A program made the position numbers and the translations under genes. Below, one piece after another: positions 29,975 through 39,446 of a stretch of DNA of 64,000 bases (the stretch's first letter is position 1; every line of letters starts with the position of its first letter). The DNA lies in contig CADCXC010000011.1 in the NCBI GenBank assembly GCA_902806595.1, forward strand, positions 2,170,001 to 2,234,000, in the 5' to 3' direction. The notes beneath the pieces were generated by a model. It saw only the letters and a program-made list of their open reading frames with translations. It was not told the DNA's origin and searched no databases. The stretch is from Pyrenopolyporus hunteri. Taxonomy: Eukaryota > Ascomycota > Sordariomycetes > Xylariales > Hypoxylaceae.

Positions 29975-30359
29975 ATATATATAATTATAAATTTATAATA
30001 TTATATATAATAATAAACTATTATTATTATAATAATATAATTTTATATTAACGTATTTATTATAATAATAATAATAATAAATATACTTTTATTATATATT
30101 TTATTATTTTATATAATAAATAATTAAAATATAAATTTTAAATAAAAATATATTTACAATTAATATAAAATTAATTTAATTATATTTTTTACATTTATAA
30201 AATTTAATTAATTTATTTTTTTCGTTATTTTTCATTATTTAATTATATAATATTTATTTAACCATTAATTAATAATTTTTTATTAATTTAATAATTATAA
30301 TAATAAATAAATTTAAAAATTAATTTAAATATTATATCATTTTTTTAATTAAAAAACTT

Positions 30360-30540
30360 TAATATAACACGTAATATTAAAAATTAAAAATTAAATTTTA
30401 TTAATATTATAAAAAAAAAAAAAAAAAAAATTAAATCACGATTTAAAAAACCGCGATTTTATATTTAAACTTTAACGATATATTCGACCGAAATTTTAAT
30501 ATCGATTATTTAATAAAATTAAATTTACCGTATTAAACCG
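30360..30540 (+). repeat. A-tract module, direct copy
   Basis: Shares with 4880-5043 the series CGTAATATTAAAAATTAAAA, a long run of A, ATTAAATCACGATTT, TTTATATTTAAACTTTAACG and a TTTAATAAAATTAAATT tail. It lies about 1.08 kb upstream of another direct copy at 31443. The pair may be the ends of a small element or just tandem insertions. Confidence 0.6.
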
Positions 30541-30850
30541 TAATAAACTTTTAATATAAACTTTATAAATATTAATTATTTTATACGTTAAACATTAATA
30601 TATAAATTATTAAAAAATATAATAAATAAATATTAATTATATATATTAAATAATTTATTTTATTAAATATATAAAAAAAATATATTAAATTTAATAATTA
30701 AAAAATTACTTTTAAATATAATCTATAATAATTTATTAAATAAATAAAAAATTATCGATATATAATCGTAAAAATATTATATAATTATACGATAAAAAAA
30801 TTATAAAAAAATATATTAATTAATTTATATTTATATAAAAATTTTAAAAT

Positions 30851-31015
30851 AATTAACTTCGTATTAATTAATATTTATATATATTTTAAAAATATATACC
30901 TTAAATTTTCGTTACGTAAAATAATAAAACACTTAATAAAAATATATCTATTATTATTATCGTTACGATAAATTTTTAATATAAAATTATATAATTATAT
31001 AATTTTAATAATAAT
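30851..31015 (+). repeat. Dispersed repeat R, copy near the right end of block 1
   Basis: Direct repeat of 4528-4690, with differences that are mostly C/T or G/A. It lies about 0.9 kb inside the right end, whereas the left copy is about 0.35 kb inside the left end, so it is not part of the terminal inverted repeat. Confidence 0.6.
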
Positions 31016-31442
31016 ATATATATAATTAAAATTTTTTATTATAATAATAAATTATTATTATATATATAATATTATAAACTTATAATTATATATATTATTT
31101 TAAATATAATATTTTCGACTATTATATTTTAATACTTTTTTAAAAAAATAATTACGTGGAAAAATAATTATAAATTTATTTATTATATTTTTTTTATTAT
31201 ATTTAATAAATTAAACTATTTAATAAATATATAATTAATATTTATTTACCGTATTTTTTAATAAAATATTTTAATTATATATAAATATTATTTACTATTA
31301 TATCTATTTAAAAATAAATTTTTAATTATTAAATTTAATATAAATTTATAACGTTTTTTTATTTAATTATTTATTATATCTTTTAAATATATTAATTAAA
31401 TAATTATTTTATATATTATAATTAATAATATTAAATTTTAAT

Positions 31443-31810
31443 ACGACACGTAATATTAAAAATTAAGATATAATTTCGTTAATATTATAAAAAAAAAAAA
31501 AAAAATTAAAACGCCGTTAAAAAACCCACGATTTTATATATATATTTTAACGATAAAACCGATAATTTAATAAAATTAAATTACTACATTAAATAATAAC
31601 AAATTTATTAATTATAATTTTTATTATAATAAATAATAATTATTATATACCGTAAATTTATAATTATTATTATAATTTAATATAATAATTTAACTTTATT
31701 AAATAATTATAACTTTAACGTTAACGAATTTATATAAAAATACGATTTAAAAAACTACATTTTAATTTTTTTTTTTTATTATTTATAATATTAATATAAT
31801 TTAATTTTAA
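31443..31810. repeat. Pair of A-tract modules in inverted orientation next to the right TIR
   Basis: A plus-strand module at 31443-31600 is followed by an inverted copy at about 31700-31810, separated by about 100 bp of AT-rich sequence. This mirrors the palindrome at 4777-5043 near the other end of the block, so both ends of the outer element carry inverted module pairs inside the TIRs. Confidence 0.5.
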
Positions 31811-31874
31811 TTAATAAAATTATTTCGTATCGATTATAAAAAAATAAATAATATTTTATAGTTTTTAAAATATC

Positions 31875-31961
31875 ACGTAACTACAGCTAAAAAATGGGTT
31901 TAACATCTAGAAATTCTTTGAATTAACGGTTTAACGGAAAAATTACTTATGGTCCGGCGTG
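31875..31961 (-). repeat. Right terminal inverted repeat of block 1
   Basis: Read on the minus strand it starts CACGCCGGACCATAAG. It matches the left terminal repeat at 71 of 87 positions. Thirteen differences are C/T or G/A transitions and three are A/T transversions, the pattern expected from RIP acting on two once-identical ends. Confidence 0.75.
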
Positions 31962-31967
31962 GATTCG
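31962..31967. repeat. Right target-site duplication GATTCG of block 1
   Basis: Direct copy of the six bases at 4169-4174, immediately outside the right inverted repeat. Together the pair supports a single insertion event for the whole block. Confidence 0.7.
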
Positions 31968-32383
31968 CTTAGAACCTACCTATCTGCGAACCCGACGATG
32001 CGGCACGACGGCGTAACCGTGGTATAAGCGCCTCGGACCACAACTGTGGGTAGAATACCCCTTGTCGATTGCAGCGGCTTATTGCGGCCGACCAGTGACG
32101 CAATCCAGTTCCCCAAGCCAACTGTCTCACGGCCCAACTTACGTTCAGCCTATCTCTCCCTACCCGGGCGTCGGGGTGGTGTTGACTACCTACATACAAG
32201 CCCAAGTCCACAGCTAGATGGAGTTAGCCATGCTAGTTTTGCTTCATTCATCAGCGGATATTTCCCGCTTCTTTTCCGCCTCGCGACGACGCCGCCAAGC
32301 GGTCGGTTTGCTGGGCATACGATGAAAATCGGTGAATAGAGGCCTGGGGTCTGTACTATACCTGCTGCGGAGAGATCGTAGAT
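31968..32383. promoter_or_regulatory. Upstream region of the HET gene
   Basis: Ordinary-composition DNA starting directly at the insertion boundary. Overlapping open frames on both strands (31969-32211 and 32046-32339) have no recognisable domain and are taken as chance. The HET promoter and 5' untranslated region must lie within these 416 bp or in the AT block. Confidence 0.45.
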
Positions 32384-34585
32384 ATGCTGTGCGACGTCTG
32401 TCGTTTAGGTCTTGAAGGGATCTGGGAGCCAGAAAAGAGTAAGAGACTCGGACTACTCAGTAACTTTCCCGAAATATTACAACGAGAATTCCCGGATGTT
32501 GACGACGAAAACTACGACCGTATAATCCGTAAGTATGCCCATAAGCAACGCACTCGACGGTTCGGCTTAAAGGGAGAAGCGCGTCAATTAATATTTGTTA
32601 GATGAGGCCGGATTACAGGAGCCGGAACGCTACATCTTCGGCCACCACACGACGCACGACTCCTTGCTACGGGCCAAGCAGATGGGATGTGTAGTCTGCG
32701 ATGTGTTCGGCGATTCCAACGATAGCGACGATGTGAATAAGACCTTCGAAAATCTCGGCTACTACTCGGTGTTCCGTGTTATCTTGCCGCGGGAAGGCAT
32801 AATTCGGCCTACGATGCTGGTATACTCGGGCGAGATTATCGAAGAGTTTCCGCATGAGATGATTGCGCATGATGGTGAGAAACCTGAGAAGCCGCACACC
32901 ATGCCATAATGATCTAAGATACTAATAAAGGGCGTAATGAAGAAAACGACCATGTTAACTCCGCGATTTCACGCTCAACATCAGATGCGCTAACGTGGGG
33001 TCTCATTCAAACGTGGATCAATAAATGCTTTGAGAGCCACGAGCACTGTCTTCGTCAAGCCTCCGAGCTCTTCTCTCCAACCCGCCTCCTCGAACTGTGG
33101 CACATTGGAAATAAAAAAATGTTCCGCCTCGTCCATCGGGGCGAATACGACCCTCGAGAACGATATATCACCCTGAGCCACTGCTGGGGACCTGGGCCGG
33201 CTTCCGAGAAATTGAAACTCGAGAAATCAACACAGAACAATCTCCGCAGCGGTCTTCCGATAGCAATACTCCCCAAAACCTTCCGCCATGCTTTTGAGGT
33301 GATTGAACGGCTGAAGATCCGTTACCTTTGGATCGATAGGTTATGTATAGTTCAGGATTCTCCGGAAGACTGGCAGGCGGAAGCGTCCGTCATGCTGCCC
33401 GTTTACAGCCATGGCTTACTAAACATCGCAGCGATGGGCTCTTCAGACGATCAAGGCGGCTGTTTTTTTGACCGTGACCCGACACAGATAGCTCCTACAA
33501 TTATCAATCTAAGTCCTCCGGGAGATAACATCGCTACGTTTTATCGTTTTGAGGCCGAGAAGCATTCATGGGAGAAAGGCTTCTACGCGGATCCGCTTCT
33601 TTCTCGTGCATGGGTTTTTCAAGAGCGGCTCCTCTCGACTCGAAACCTATATTTCGGCAGCAAACAGGTCTTTTGGGAATGTCTCGAAACCAACTTCTGT
33701 GAGACCGTCCCGAATACCGGGTTAGTCGAACGGCCGCGCCCTAGTATTCTCGCACATGATCCGGGGCCCCGGATGCATCCATGGAAGGGTCTTATACGTC
33801 CCAAGAGGGCGGGATCCACGACGTCAGTGACAGATTGGCGAGACGTGATAGAAACATACTCTCAATGCGACTTGACATTTCCTCGTGACAAACTGGTAGC
33901 ATTGTCGGGATTGGCGAAACGAATGGGAGAAATGATGAGGATGAACCACGGACCTGGGCACGATACGTACCTGGCCGGGCTATGGAAACATACGATGCCA
34001 CAGAGCCTGCTCTGGAGACCCAAGGTTCGAAGCTATCGGATGTCGCCATACCGAGCACCGTCATGGTCTTGGGCCTCTCTCAAAGGGGATATCAATTGTC
34101 CTTTTATTTCAGGAGCTCGGTGGCATGTCGATGTGCTGAGGGCTGAAGTGACACCCAGGGGAGATGACGTGACATCAGAATTGGTAGGCGGCGTCCTCGG
34201 TTTACGCGGTTATATATGTACGGCGCGGAACTTCAGGCGGCTCAAGACGCGCCACAGCGAACGCGAAACATATTCAATTGGTTCTATACATCATCCGAAT
34301 AATGATGCCGTGGTGAATTTCGGACGCCGGAAGGCTTATTTACAGTTCGACGCCATTGATGACTTTTGCGAGACAATAACCATCTTAATATTCAATTCAA
34401 AGCCCCATAAGGCGTTCTCTTTCATAGAGCTACAGGGGTTGGCATTGGGCTTTCAGGATAAGTCGCAGTCTTTGTATCGTCGGGTTGGATACGTATTCCT
34501 AGAGGAAAGTGTTGACTTCGAGGATATCGATTTCAGGAGAAGATTATTTACCAACTTATCATTAGAGACAGTGGAAATCATATAA
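32384..34585 (+). CDS. HET-domain (heterokaryon incompatibility) protein, three exons
   Basis: Predicted 686-residue cytoplasmic protein. Proposed exons are 32384-32528, 32602-32874 and 32943-34585. The introns are 73 and 68 bp, with donors GTAAGT and GTGAGA and acceptors TTAG and GAAG. The phases join so that the frame stays open from the ATG. The N-terminus has a CDVC pair and, after the first intron, HHTTHDS and GCVVC, as in many HET proteins. The HET domain runs from about residue 214 (YITLSHCWG) through LPKTFRHAF, YLWIDRLCIVQDSPEDW and an MLPVYSHGLLNIAA segment, ending near residue 365. The downstream part includes the usual SRAWVFQERLLSTRNLYF block. HET proteins mediate non-self recognition and cell death after hyphal fusion, but many paralogues have no known role. 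It starts only 417 bp from the block 1 boundary. No NACHT or repeat domain follows. Confidence 0.9.
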
Positions 34586-35276
34586 CCCTAGATGCAGCAC
34601 CTTATATGCTAAATTTTATGCCCCAGATCGACGCCGCGCTGTCGTGATACCTACTGTCTTTGTCCCTAAGCGTGGAACCCAAGTTCAAGAGCATATCGAA
34701 CCACACCACTTCCAACATAGGTACCTAGGCATATAAGTGAATCGTCGAGAGTAGCCCTAGATGAGGTTTTGAGATTAATTCAGCGATAGTATACTCTAGG
34801 ACCTCGTCGGCCAGGCGTCACGGCGTCGTGTCCGCCCTTTGCTAACTTCATGGTAGGGAGCGATTCGTGCATTTCGAGGGCCCACCTCACGCAAGGGAGC
34901 TTTCCAATACGTCCAAAACGAATCTTGTTTTCGATGGTGCACACTCGGTAGTAGCCCGCCTAATGATTCAGCGCTGCATTACATGGGGACACGACAAGCG
35001 ACACGAAATAGTCGTGTATAAAGCGTTCCACGGAATTATCCTTATAGCGGCTTTTTTTGGTGTGTCCGATACTATCCAGACGTGGGCAACGATAAATCAC
35101 GGCCAGAAACCGACGAGATTATACAATATATGGTGATAATATCCAAGACCGTATATCCCAGCTATCTATCAAAATATTCCATACGCCTTCAAATGATGTT
35201 GGGCTAGAAGACAGTGGGCAGTACCACCCAGGGGAGTATCGGATGAGATGCGGATATGTAGACTGAATGAGAGCCT
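34586..35276. other. Intergenic between convergent HET and DUF6699-like genes
   Basis: Two genes converge here. I see a TACCTAGG motif at about 34721-34728 and no convincing gene. An 89-codon open frame at 34867-35136 has no recognisable family and is probably chance. Confidence 0.45.
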
Positions 35277-36130
35277 CTATTCAGCATCGGCATTCTTCTT
35301 CTTCTTCTTACCGCCACCGAAGCCAGAAACGCCTGGCGTAGACGAGAGGTGGATATATAAGCGATCCCATTCCTTCTCACGCTCCTCCGCCTTTTCCGGG
35401 TCGTCCTTCAACTGGGGGTGATTCGGTAGCCATTCGAAACCTTTTAGGTATGGTTCGGAGAGCTCGTCGTCGGCCTATGGAGTTTGCATATCAGCGAGGC
35501 GTTGCGCAAAGGTAAAAGCGGACAAGAGGATTTCCCTCATAATCGAAATAGCATCCACGCTGGGGAATCACGGCCAATGGTACATACCCTCTTCTTATTT
35601 GGCTTATGGATCGCGTCCAGGGCATCTTTTATAGTGACACCTTGCCTATTCCGCGCCGTTACAACAACACCGTGTTGGAAGTGCAGGTCGACGGCTCTCA
35701 CGAGCGGCGTTATTAACGGCTTCTTAAGAATGTCCTTGTCCTCTACCGTCGTAGGGGAGGTATTAATCTTCCTATATCAAATCGCTAGGAGTTAGCTTGT
35801 GCGGGGTAGAGCAGAAAGTCGTATCGGATGCGCAACATTAAGCAGGACAGGCGGTAAGCATGAAATGAAGCGTCCATGCTTACCATCCTGTGCCTTGGGA
35901 CTCCTTGGCCACTTGTATCTCCGTTTTGCTACTCTCTGTTGCAGGATATATTGTTAATTGATAACGGAAACATGGAACGGACGTATCGATCAAGATCACG
36001 TACTCAAGTCCTTCATACTCTGTACCCCGCCAGCGCTCGAGCTAGCCCTCCGGTGAGAGATCTTCTCTGTTGGCGGCGAGGTAGAGAGACCTTGGACGGC
36101 TGAATCTACTTTGGTGAGAGGTTCCGCCAT
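35277..36130 (-). CDS. Small protein resembling fungal DUF6699, four exons
   Basis: Predicted 186 residues. Proposed exons are 36130-36004, 35935-35884, 35771-35588 and 35474-35277. The donors are GTACGT, GTAAGC and GTATGT, a clear GCTAAC branch point lies in the second intron, and every phase joins in frame. The N-terminal 60 residues are Ser/Thr-rich. The folded part begins near WKINTSPTTVED and contains a segment typical of the family (HGVVVTARNRQGVTIKDAL). It is followed by GFEWLPNHPQL and a charged helix, and it ends in a KKKKK basic tail. The family has no established biochemical function and is common in ascomycetes and basidiomycetes. The family call is from the motif pattern only. 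The gene structure itself is well supported by four compatible exons. Confidence 0.65.
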
Positions 36131-36355
36131 GACGAATTGATAGGTTGGATGATGGATATATATTTAGGTATATATATGTATATACTCTCGGATTCGAGCT
36201 TCAAGCGGCCAAGCGACTTTAAGGAGACGGCTGTTAGTATCGGTAACGGGAGGAAAATATCACAATCAATGTCCAAGGGCGGACGATGTCGAGGAAGAAG
36301 TACCTTGAACAGCTAGGGAGGACGGTGACTACGATGAATGCGGGATTGGAGCGAG

Positions 36356-36640
36356 TTAAAAACCAACGTCTGTGAGACGGAGAAGAAAAGAGTAGAAAGA
36401 GGAGAAGCGGGAAGAGGGGAAAGGGGCGGCGATTTGAAGGGGGGGCAAAAAGGGGTTTGGAGGAGGAGGAGGAGGAGGAGGAGGAGGAGAAGAGAGAGGG
36501 GTTCTCCTATCCCGTAATGTGCGAGGAACCATGATGGATCGGCGACCAGCTGATACAGTTCCTGCTGCTGGGATTTCGTAATGATTGGGTGGGGTTGGAC
36601 TACGGTAAGGTGCTGTCGAGAATGTTGATGGTGTGCTCAT
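36356..36640 (-). CDS. Possible small Pro-rich protein, uncertain
   Basis: An uninterrupted 94-codon frame with an ATG in a fair context. The first 50 residues are Ser/Pro/Thr-rich with an arginine-rich stretch (PRTLRDRR). It then runs through a polyproline tract that is simply the translation of the GGA microsatellite on the other strand. It matches no family I recognise. It may be chance or a first exon of a longer gene, although no compatible downstream exon was found before the DUF6699-like gene at 36130. Confidence 0.22.
   Translation of the reverse strand: MSTPSTFSTAPYRSPTPPNHYEIPAAGTVSAGRRSIMVPRTLRDRRTPLSSPPPPPPPPPPNPFLPPLQIAAPFPSSRFSSFYSFLLRLTDVGF
36459..36489 (+). repeat. GGA trinucleotide microsatellite
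   Basis: About ten copies of GGA in a purine-rich stretch that runs from about 36375 to 36505. It lies inside the doubtful Pro-rich frame on the minus strand and could instead be a simple repeat in untranslated DNA. Confidence 0.85.
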
Positions 36641-38859
36641 CGCGTGACCTCTGAGCTATGGTTCGCTGAGCTCCGCCGGTGAGAGGTAGCATCATGCTTA
36701 GGCGAAACGGTAAGTTATCGATGTACTGTACAGCTTCGAAAACCTGGGGTAAAATCCGGGGCGGCATGGGTAGAACTCCACCATCCTGCATTAGGTATAT
36801 TCTCGTGAACGAGATATCCGGAGATACATACATCATACATAATAAGGTACCTAGGTAGGTAGGTAGGTAGCGGGTATTGTAAATGCTGCCTTCATAGGGG
36901 GGTATCTTACCAATGCAATACATATATAAGACACATGGCGTGAGGACTTTGGATGGACTGAGAGAATTGGTATTTGAGTTCGTCTGTTTAAATTTTGCAT
37001 GTAGCCAGCATCCTTACTCGGTCATATACCCACCTACGTATAAGAGCAGTGCTTGGTCGCTTATGTGCCGTACTTGATCGCCAAGGAAATTGAAAGTCTC
37101 ACTCAACGATGTCGCCTGTAATGCGAGACATGAATCGCTAATTAGCCCTCGAACGCCAACCATTCCCGCACGGTTCTTTGCCGCCGCGGCATTACCAACC
37201 CCGAAGTCCAAATGCTATAAACCCCAACCAAGTCCACCCATCCAAGTCGGTATCTAGGTAGGGGGTTACCTAGGCAAGAGAACTTATATAGAAATATTCA
37301 GGCGGCCGAAGAGTCCATTGTGATCTTAAGTTTATTCCCTTTAGACGTCCTAATCGACCGAGTCGTATCTTCAAACTTTTTTTTAGGATAGTCATACCCG
37401 AATAAGCCGGCCATTCAGCGGTTTCTGAGGCTTCATAAGTGCTAAGCCGCTACTACGCTAACCGCTACGGTGGAGATCGCTGAAGAAAGCCCTTTTTGGG
37501 TCCGCGGTCGGAGACTGGTTCCGCTGTGCCGCTGGGGGCTTATGTCTGGTGACGACGGGTAAAACGTATTTAATACGTAGAGGAGTGCAGGGATAACGGG
37601 AGACGGCCGAATTTCAATTTCGCAATTTGAGACTCTAAACATCAAGAGGGACGAGAGAAACAAGTATAAAAGCAAAGGGGGAAGAAGGAGAAAAAAAGTA
37701 AATAAATGAGAAAAGGGAAAAGACGTTGCGATCTATGGAATTGCTAGGTACCGAGATAGGTACCTAGGTAGCTAACGTTTGTGCGCAGCAGCCCCTTCCA
37801 TTCTATCCGATGCGTATGTACAATACAATACAACAGATATGAGCGACAGGCCAATACCAGGCAGGAACATATACAATACAAATACCATATAATAACGGCT
37901 AAAGCCCGATAACCGCTTGGGGGGAGCAGCTTGATACGCCGAATTACACGTGCACCTACTTACCTAGGTACCTATATACCTACCTACGTAGGTACAGTTG
38001 CAGCTATTGTTCAAATTTATAACTGCCACCTACTTAGGTACCTATACTTGTATGGGATATGTTGCGGCCGGTGCAAGGGATTATTACCCCCAGTACGGAC
38101 GGACGGCGCTGTCGCTGTCGCTGTATGTAGTTGTAGCCATACCTGGGTTAGGTATGTGTACCTAACTGGGCTAACTGTGTTGTATCTCGCTCAATACACC
38201 CATGGTACCTATGCATAGGTAGGTAGGCCTTCCAAGGTTTGAACAGCCCGCACGGCGCTGCCTAATCCCTTGCGTTCTAGCGCTACGCTTTAGCGGACGT
38301 ACAATACCTGTGATCCACTAAACGAAGATCCAGCAACAATAAAGCACAAGCAACACTACTTTCCAGCCTGCGAATCCATATCTACATACTTACCTACATA
38401 CTTACCTACATACTTACCTACATACTTACCTACATACTTACCTACCAACCTACATAACATATATACCCACGAGGCTTGATTATGTTCACATAAGCGGCTG
38501 CGTTATTCATCAGAGAAATAGGTAACAAAATCGAAACCAATGCGAACATCTAGATGTAGGGAATTGACGCCTCGGATAAGACGACCGCACCTTGAATAGA
38601 CGGTCGAGGCATGGCAAACCACTCCGTACCCGAGGACATGAATGTAATTTGATCCCGGATGCGAATGCGGATATACCATCGATACCTAGGTAGGTAGCTA
38701 CCTAATACATGATAACTACCTGACGATAATACGAATAAACCTAGGTAAGTGCTCAATCTCTCAGGTAGCCATGCCTATATTCGGTGCAGCCGAGTCCAAC
38801 ATGACGAAGCGTCCACCATCCCTCCCCCGCCTCGTATAATTCATCTATTCATGTTATCT
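36641..38859. other. Long intergenic region rich in TACCTAGGTA-type motifs
   Basis: About 2.2 kb without a convincing gene. It holds many TACCTA/TAGGTA units and palindromes: around 36846-36872, 37250-37275, 37745-37775, 37950-38060, 38140-38225 and 38680-38760. Open frames here are short, unrelated to known families and often run through the repeats. A lineage-specific gene or non-coding RNA cannot be excluded. Confidence 0.5.
38384..38443 (+). repeat. Tandem 12-bp repeat ACATACTTACCT, five perfect copies
   Basis: Five identical consecutive units, followed by a degenerate ACC-ACCTAC tail. It lies within the TACCTA-rich intergenic region and is probably a local expansion of that motif. Confidence 0.95.
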
Positions 38860-39183
38860 TTACCGCTGTCGCTCCTGTCCCGAGCCGGCCACGCTCTTGA
38901 CGGCGTTGTTTAGAGTACCCGTGACTCCTTTACCAACGTTACCGACTCCCTCTGTCGCCGATCCAGCGGCGTTCCCGAGCCCTTCCGTTGTTCGGTTCAC
39001 AGCGTTTTCGACGCCCTCGGATGTCTTGCTGGCCGCTCCGCCTAGGCCGCCGAGCACTCCACCCTGGCCCTTGGCTTTGTCGCCGCCCGTAAGAATGCTG
39101 TCGGCACCGCCGACCACGTTACCGAGGAGGCCGCCGCCGCCTTGGTCCTTGCCTTGGTTCTGGTTACCGGTGTTGTCGGCCAT
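38860..39183 (-). CDS. Small Gly-rich LEA-like hydrophilic protein
   Basis: Predicted 107 residues from the ATG at 39183, which follows AAC and precedes GCC, a good start context; no earlier in-frame ATG was found. There is no signal peptide or membrane segment. The protein is very rich in Gly, Ala, Asn, Thr and Lys. It contains repeated eleven-residue-like units such as GVENAVNRTTEGLGNAAG and GVGNVGKGVTGTLNNAV, which resemble the amphipathic repeats of LEA and conidiation-associated proteins. Similar Gly/Thr-rich repeats occur in the N-terminal part of the DUF3659 protein encoded at 56518-59887. The start is 264 bp from the copia insertion. The function is unproven; desiccation or stress protection is an inference from composition. 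Confidence 0.65.
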   Translation of the reverse strand: MADNTGNQNQGKDQGGGGLLGNVVGGADSILTGGDKAKGQGGVLGGLGGAASKTSEGVENAVNRTTEGLGNAAGSATEGVGNVGKGVTGTLNNAVKSVAGSGQERQR

Positions 39184-39441
39184 GTTGTGTGAAATATCCA
39201 AGTTTCGAATAAGTAGGCGCTGTCTTGGCCGTTAGCTCCCCTCTTAATATATGAGTAAGTAGGATGCCCAACAATAATACCTAGGTGACTCTTAAAATAT
39301 AAATGGGTGAACGACACCCGAAATCACTGAACGGCCCAATTCTGGCTCGGCCTCCTTAAATCTTCCCGCCACTATTCAAAAATAAGTTCGAGTTTAACAT
39401 CATGACAAAACTCAACAATTTCTATACAACCGGATGAAATC
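39184..39441. promoter_or_regulatory. Truncated upstream region of the LEA-like gene
   Basis: Only about 260 bp of ordinary-composition DNA remain between the LEA-like start codon and the copia insertion. Any promoter element further upstream has been moved about 14 kb away. Confidence 0.45.
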
Positions 39442-39446
39442 ACGCA
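39442..39446. repeat. Left target-site duplication ACGCA of the copia element
   Basis: ACGCA directly precedes the 5' LTR and recurs directly after the 3' LTR at 53472-53476. Five bases is the usual duplication length for Ty1/copia integrase. Confidence 0.85.

Larger units (their letters stand above)
4175..31961. mobile_element. RIP-degraded composite element bounded by 87-bp terminal inverted repeats
   Basis: A 27,787-bp block of extreme A+T content with no intact coding sequence. Its two ends are inverted copies of one another over 87 ungapped positions (71 identical; 13 of the 16 differences are transitions). It is flanked by a 6-bp direct duplication. Composition changes abruptly at both ends. 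Inside are a nested 6.15-kb LTR element, tandem repeats and two dispersed repeat families, so it is a nest rather than one intact element. Without the LTR element the outer unit would still be about 21.6 kb. A 6-bp duplication is known for Maverick/Polinton, IS3EU and some Dada elements, whereas hAT and Mutator elements make 8-11 bp. No transposase, integrase or polymerase remnant was recognised, so the superfamily is unassigned. An alternative is two unrelated fragments of one family in inverted orientation, but the matching flank duplication argues against this. Confidence 0.65.

Noticed and set aside
4175..31961. Block 1 as a centromere or a mitochondrial insertion because of its A+T content
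   Set aside because: It is only 28 kb, ends exactly in inverted repeats with a target duplication, contains a nested LTR element, and shows transition-only decay. RIP of transposons explains it better.
4175..31961. Block 1 as a Starship element
   Set aside because: No tyrosine-recombinase captain can be read, and the long 87-bp TIR is not typical. The possibility is not excluded but is unsupported.
32046..32339. 97-codon frame between the block 1 boundary and the HET gene
   Set aside because: Overlaps an equally long frame on the other strand and has no recognisable motif. It does not join the HET exons in phase.
36600..36923. 107-codon minus-strand frame near the GGA microsatellite
   Set aside because: Runs through TACCTAGG repeats and has no family pattern; treated as chance.
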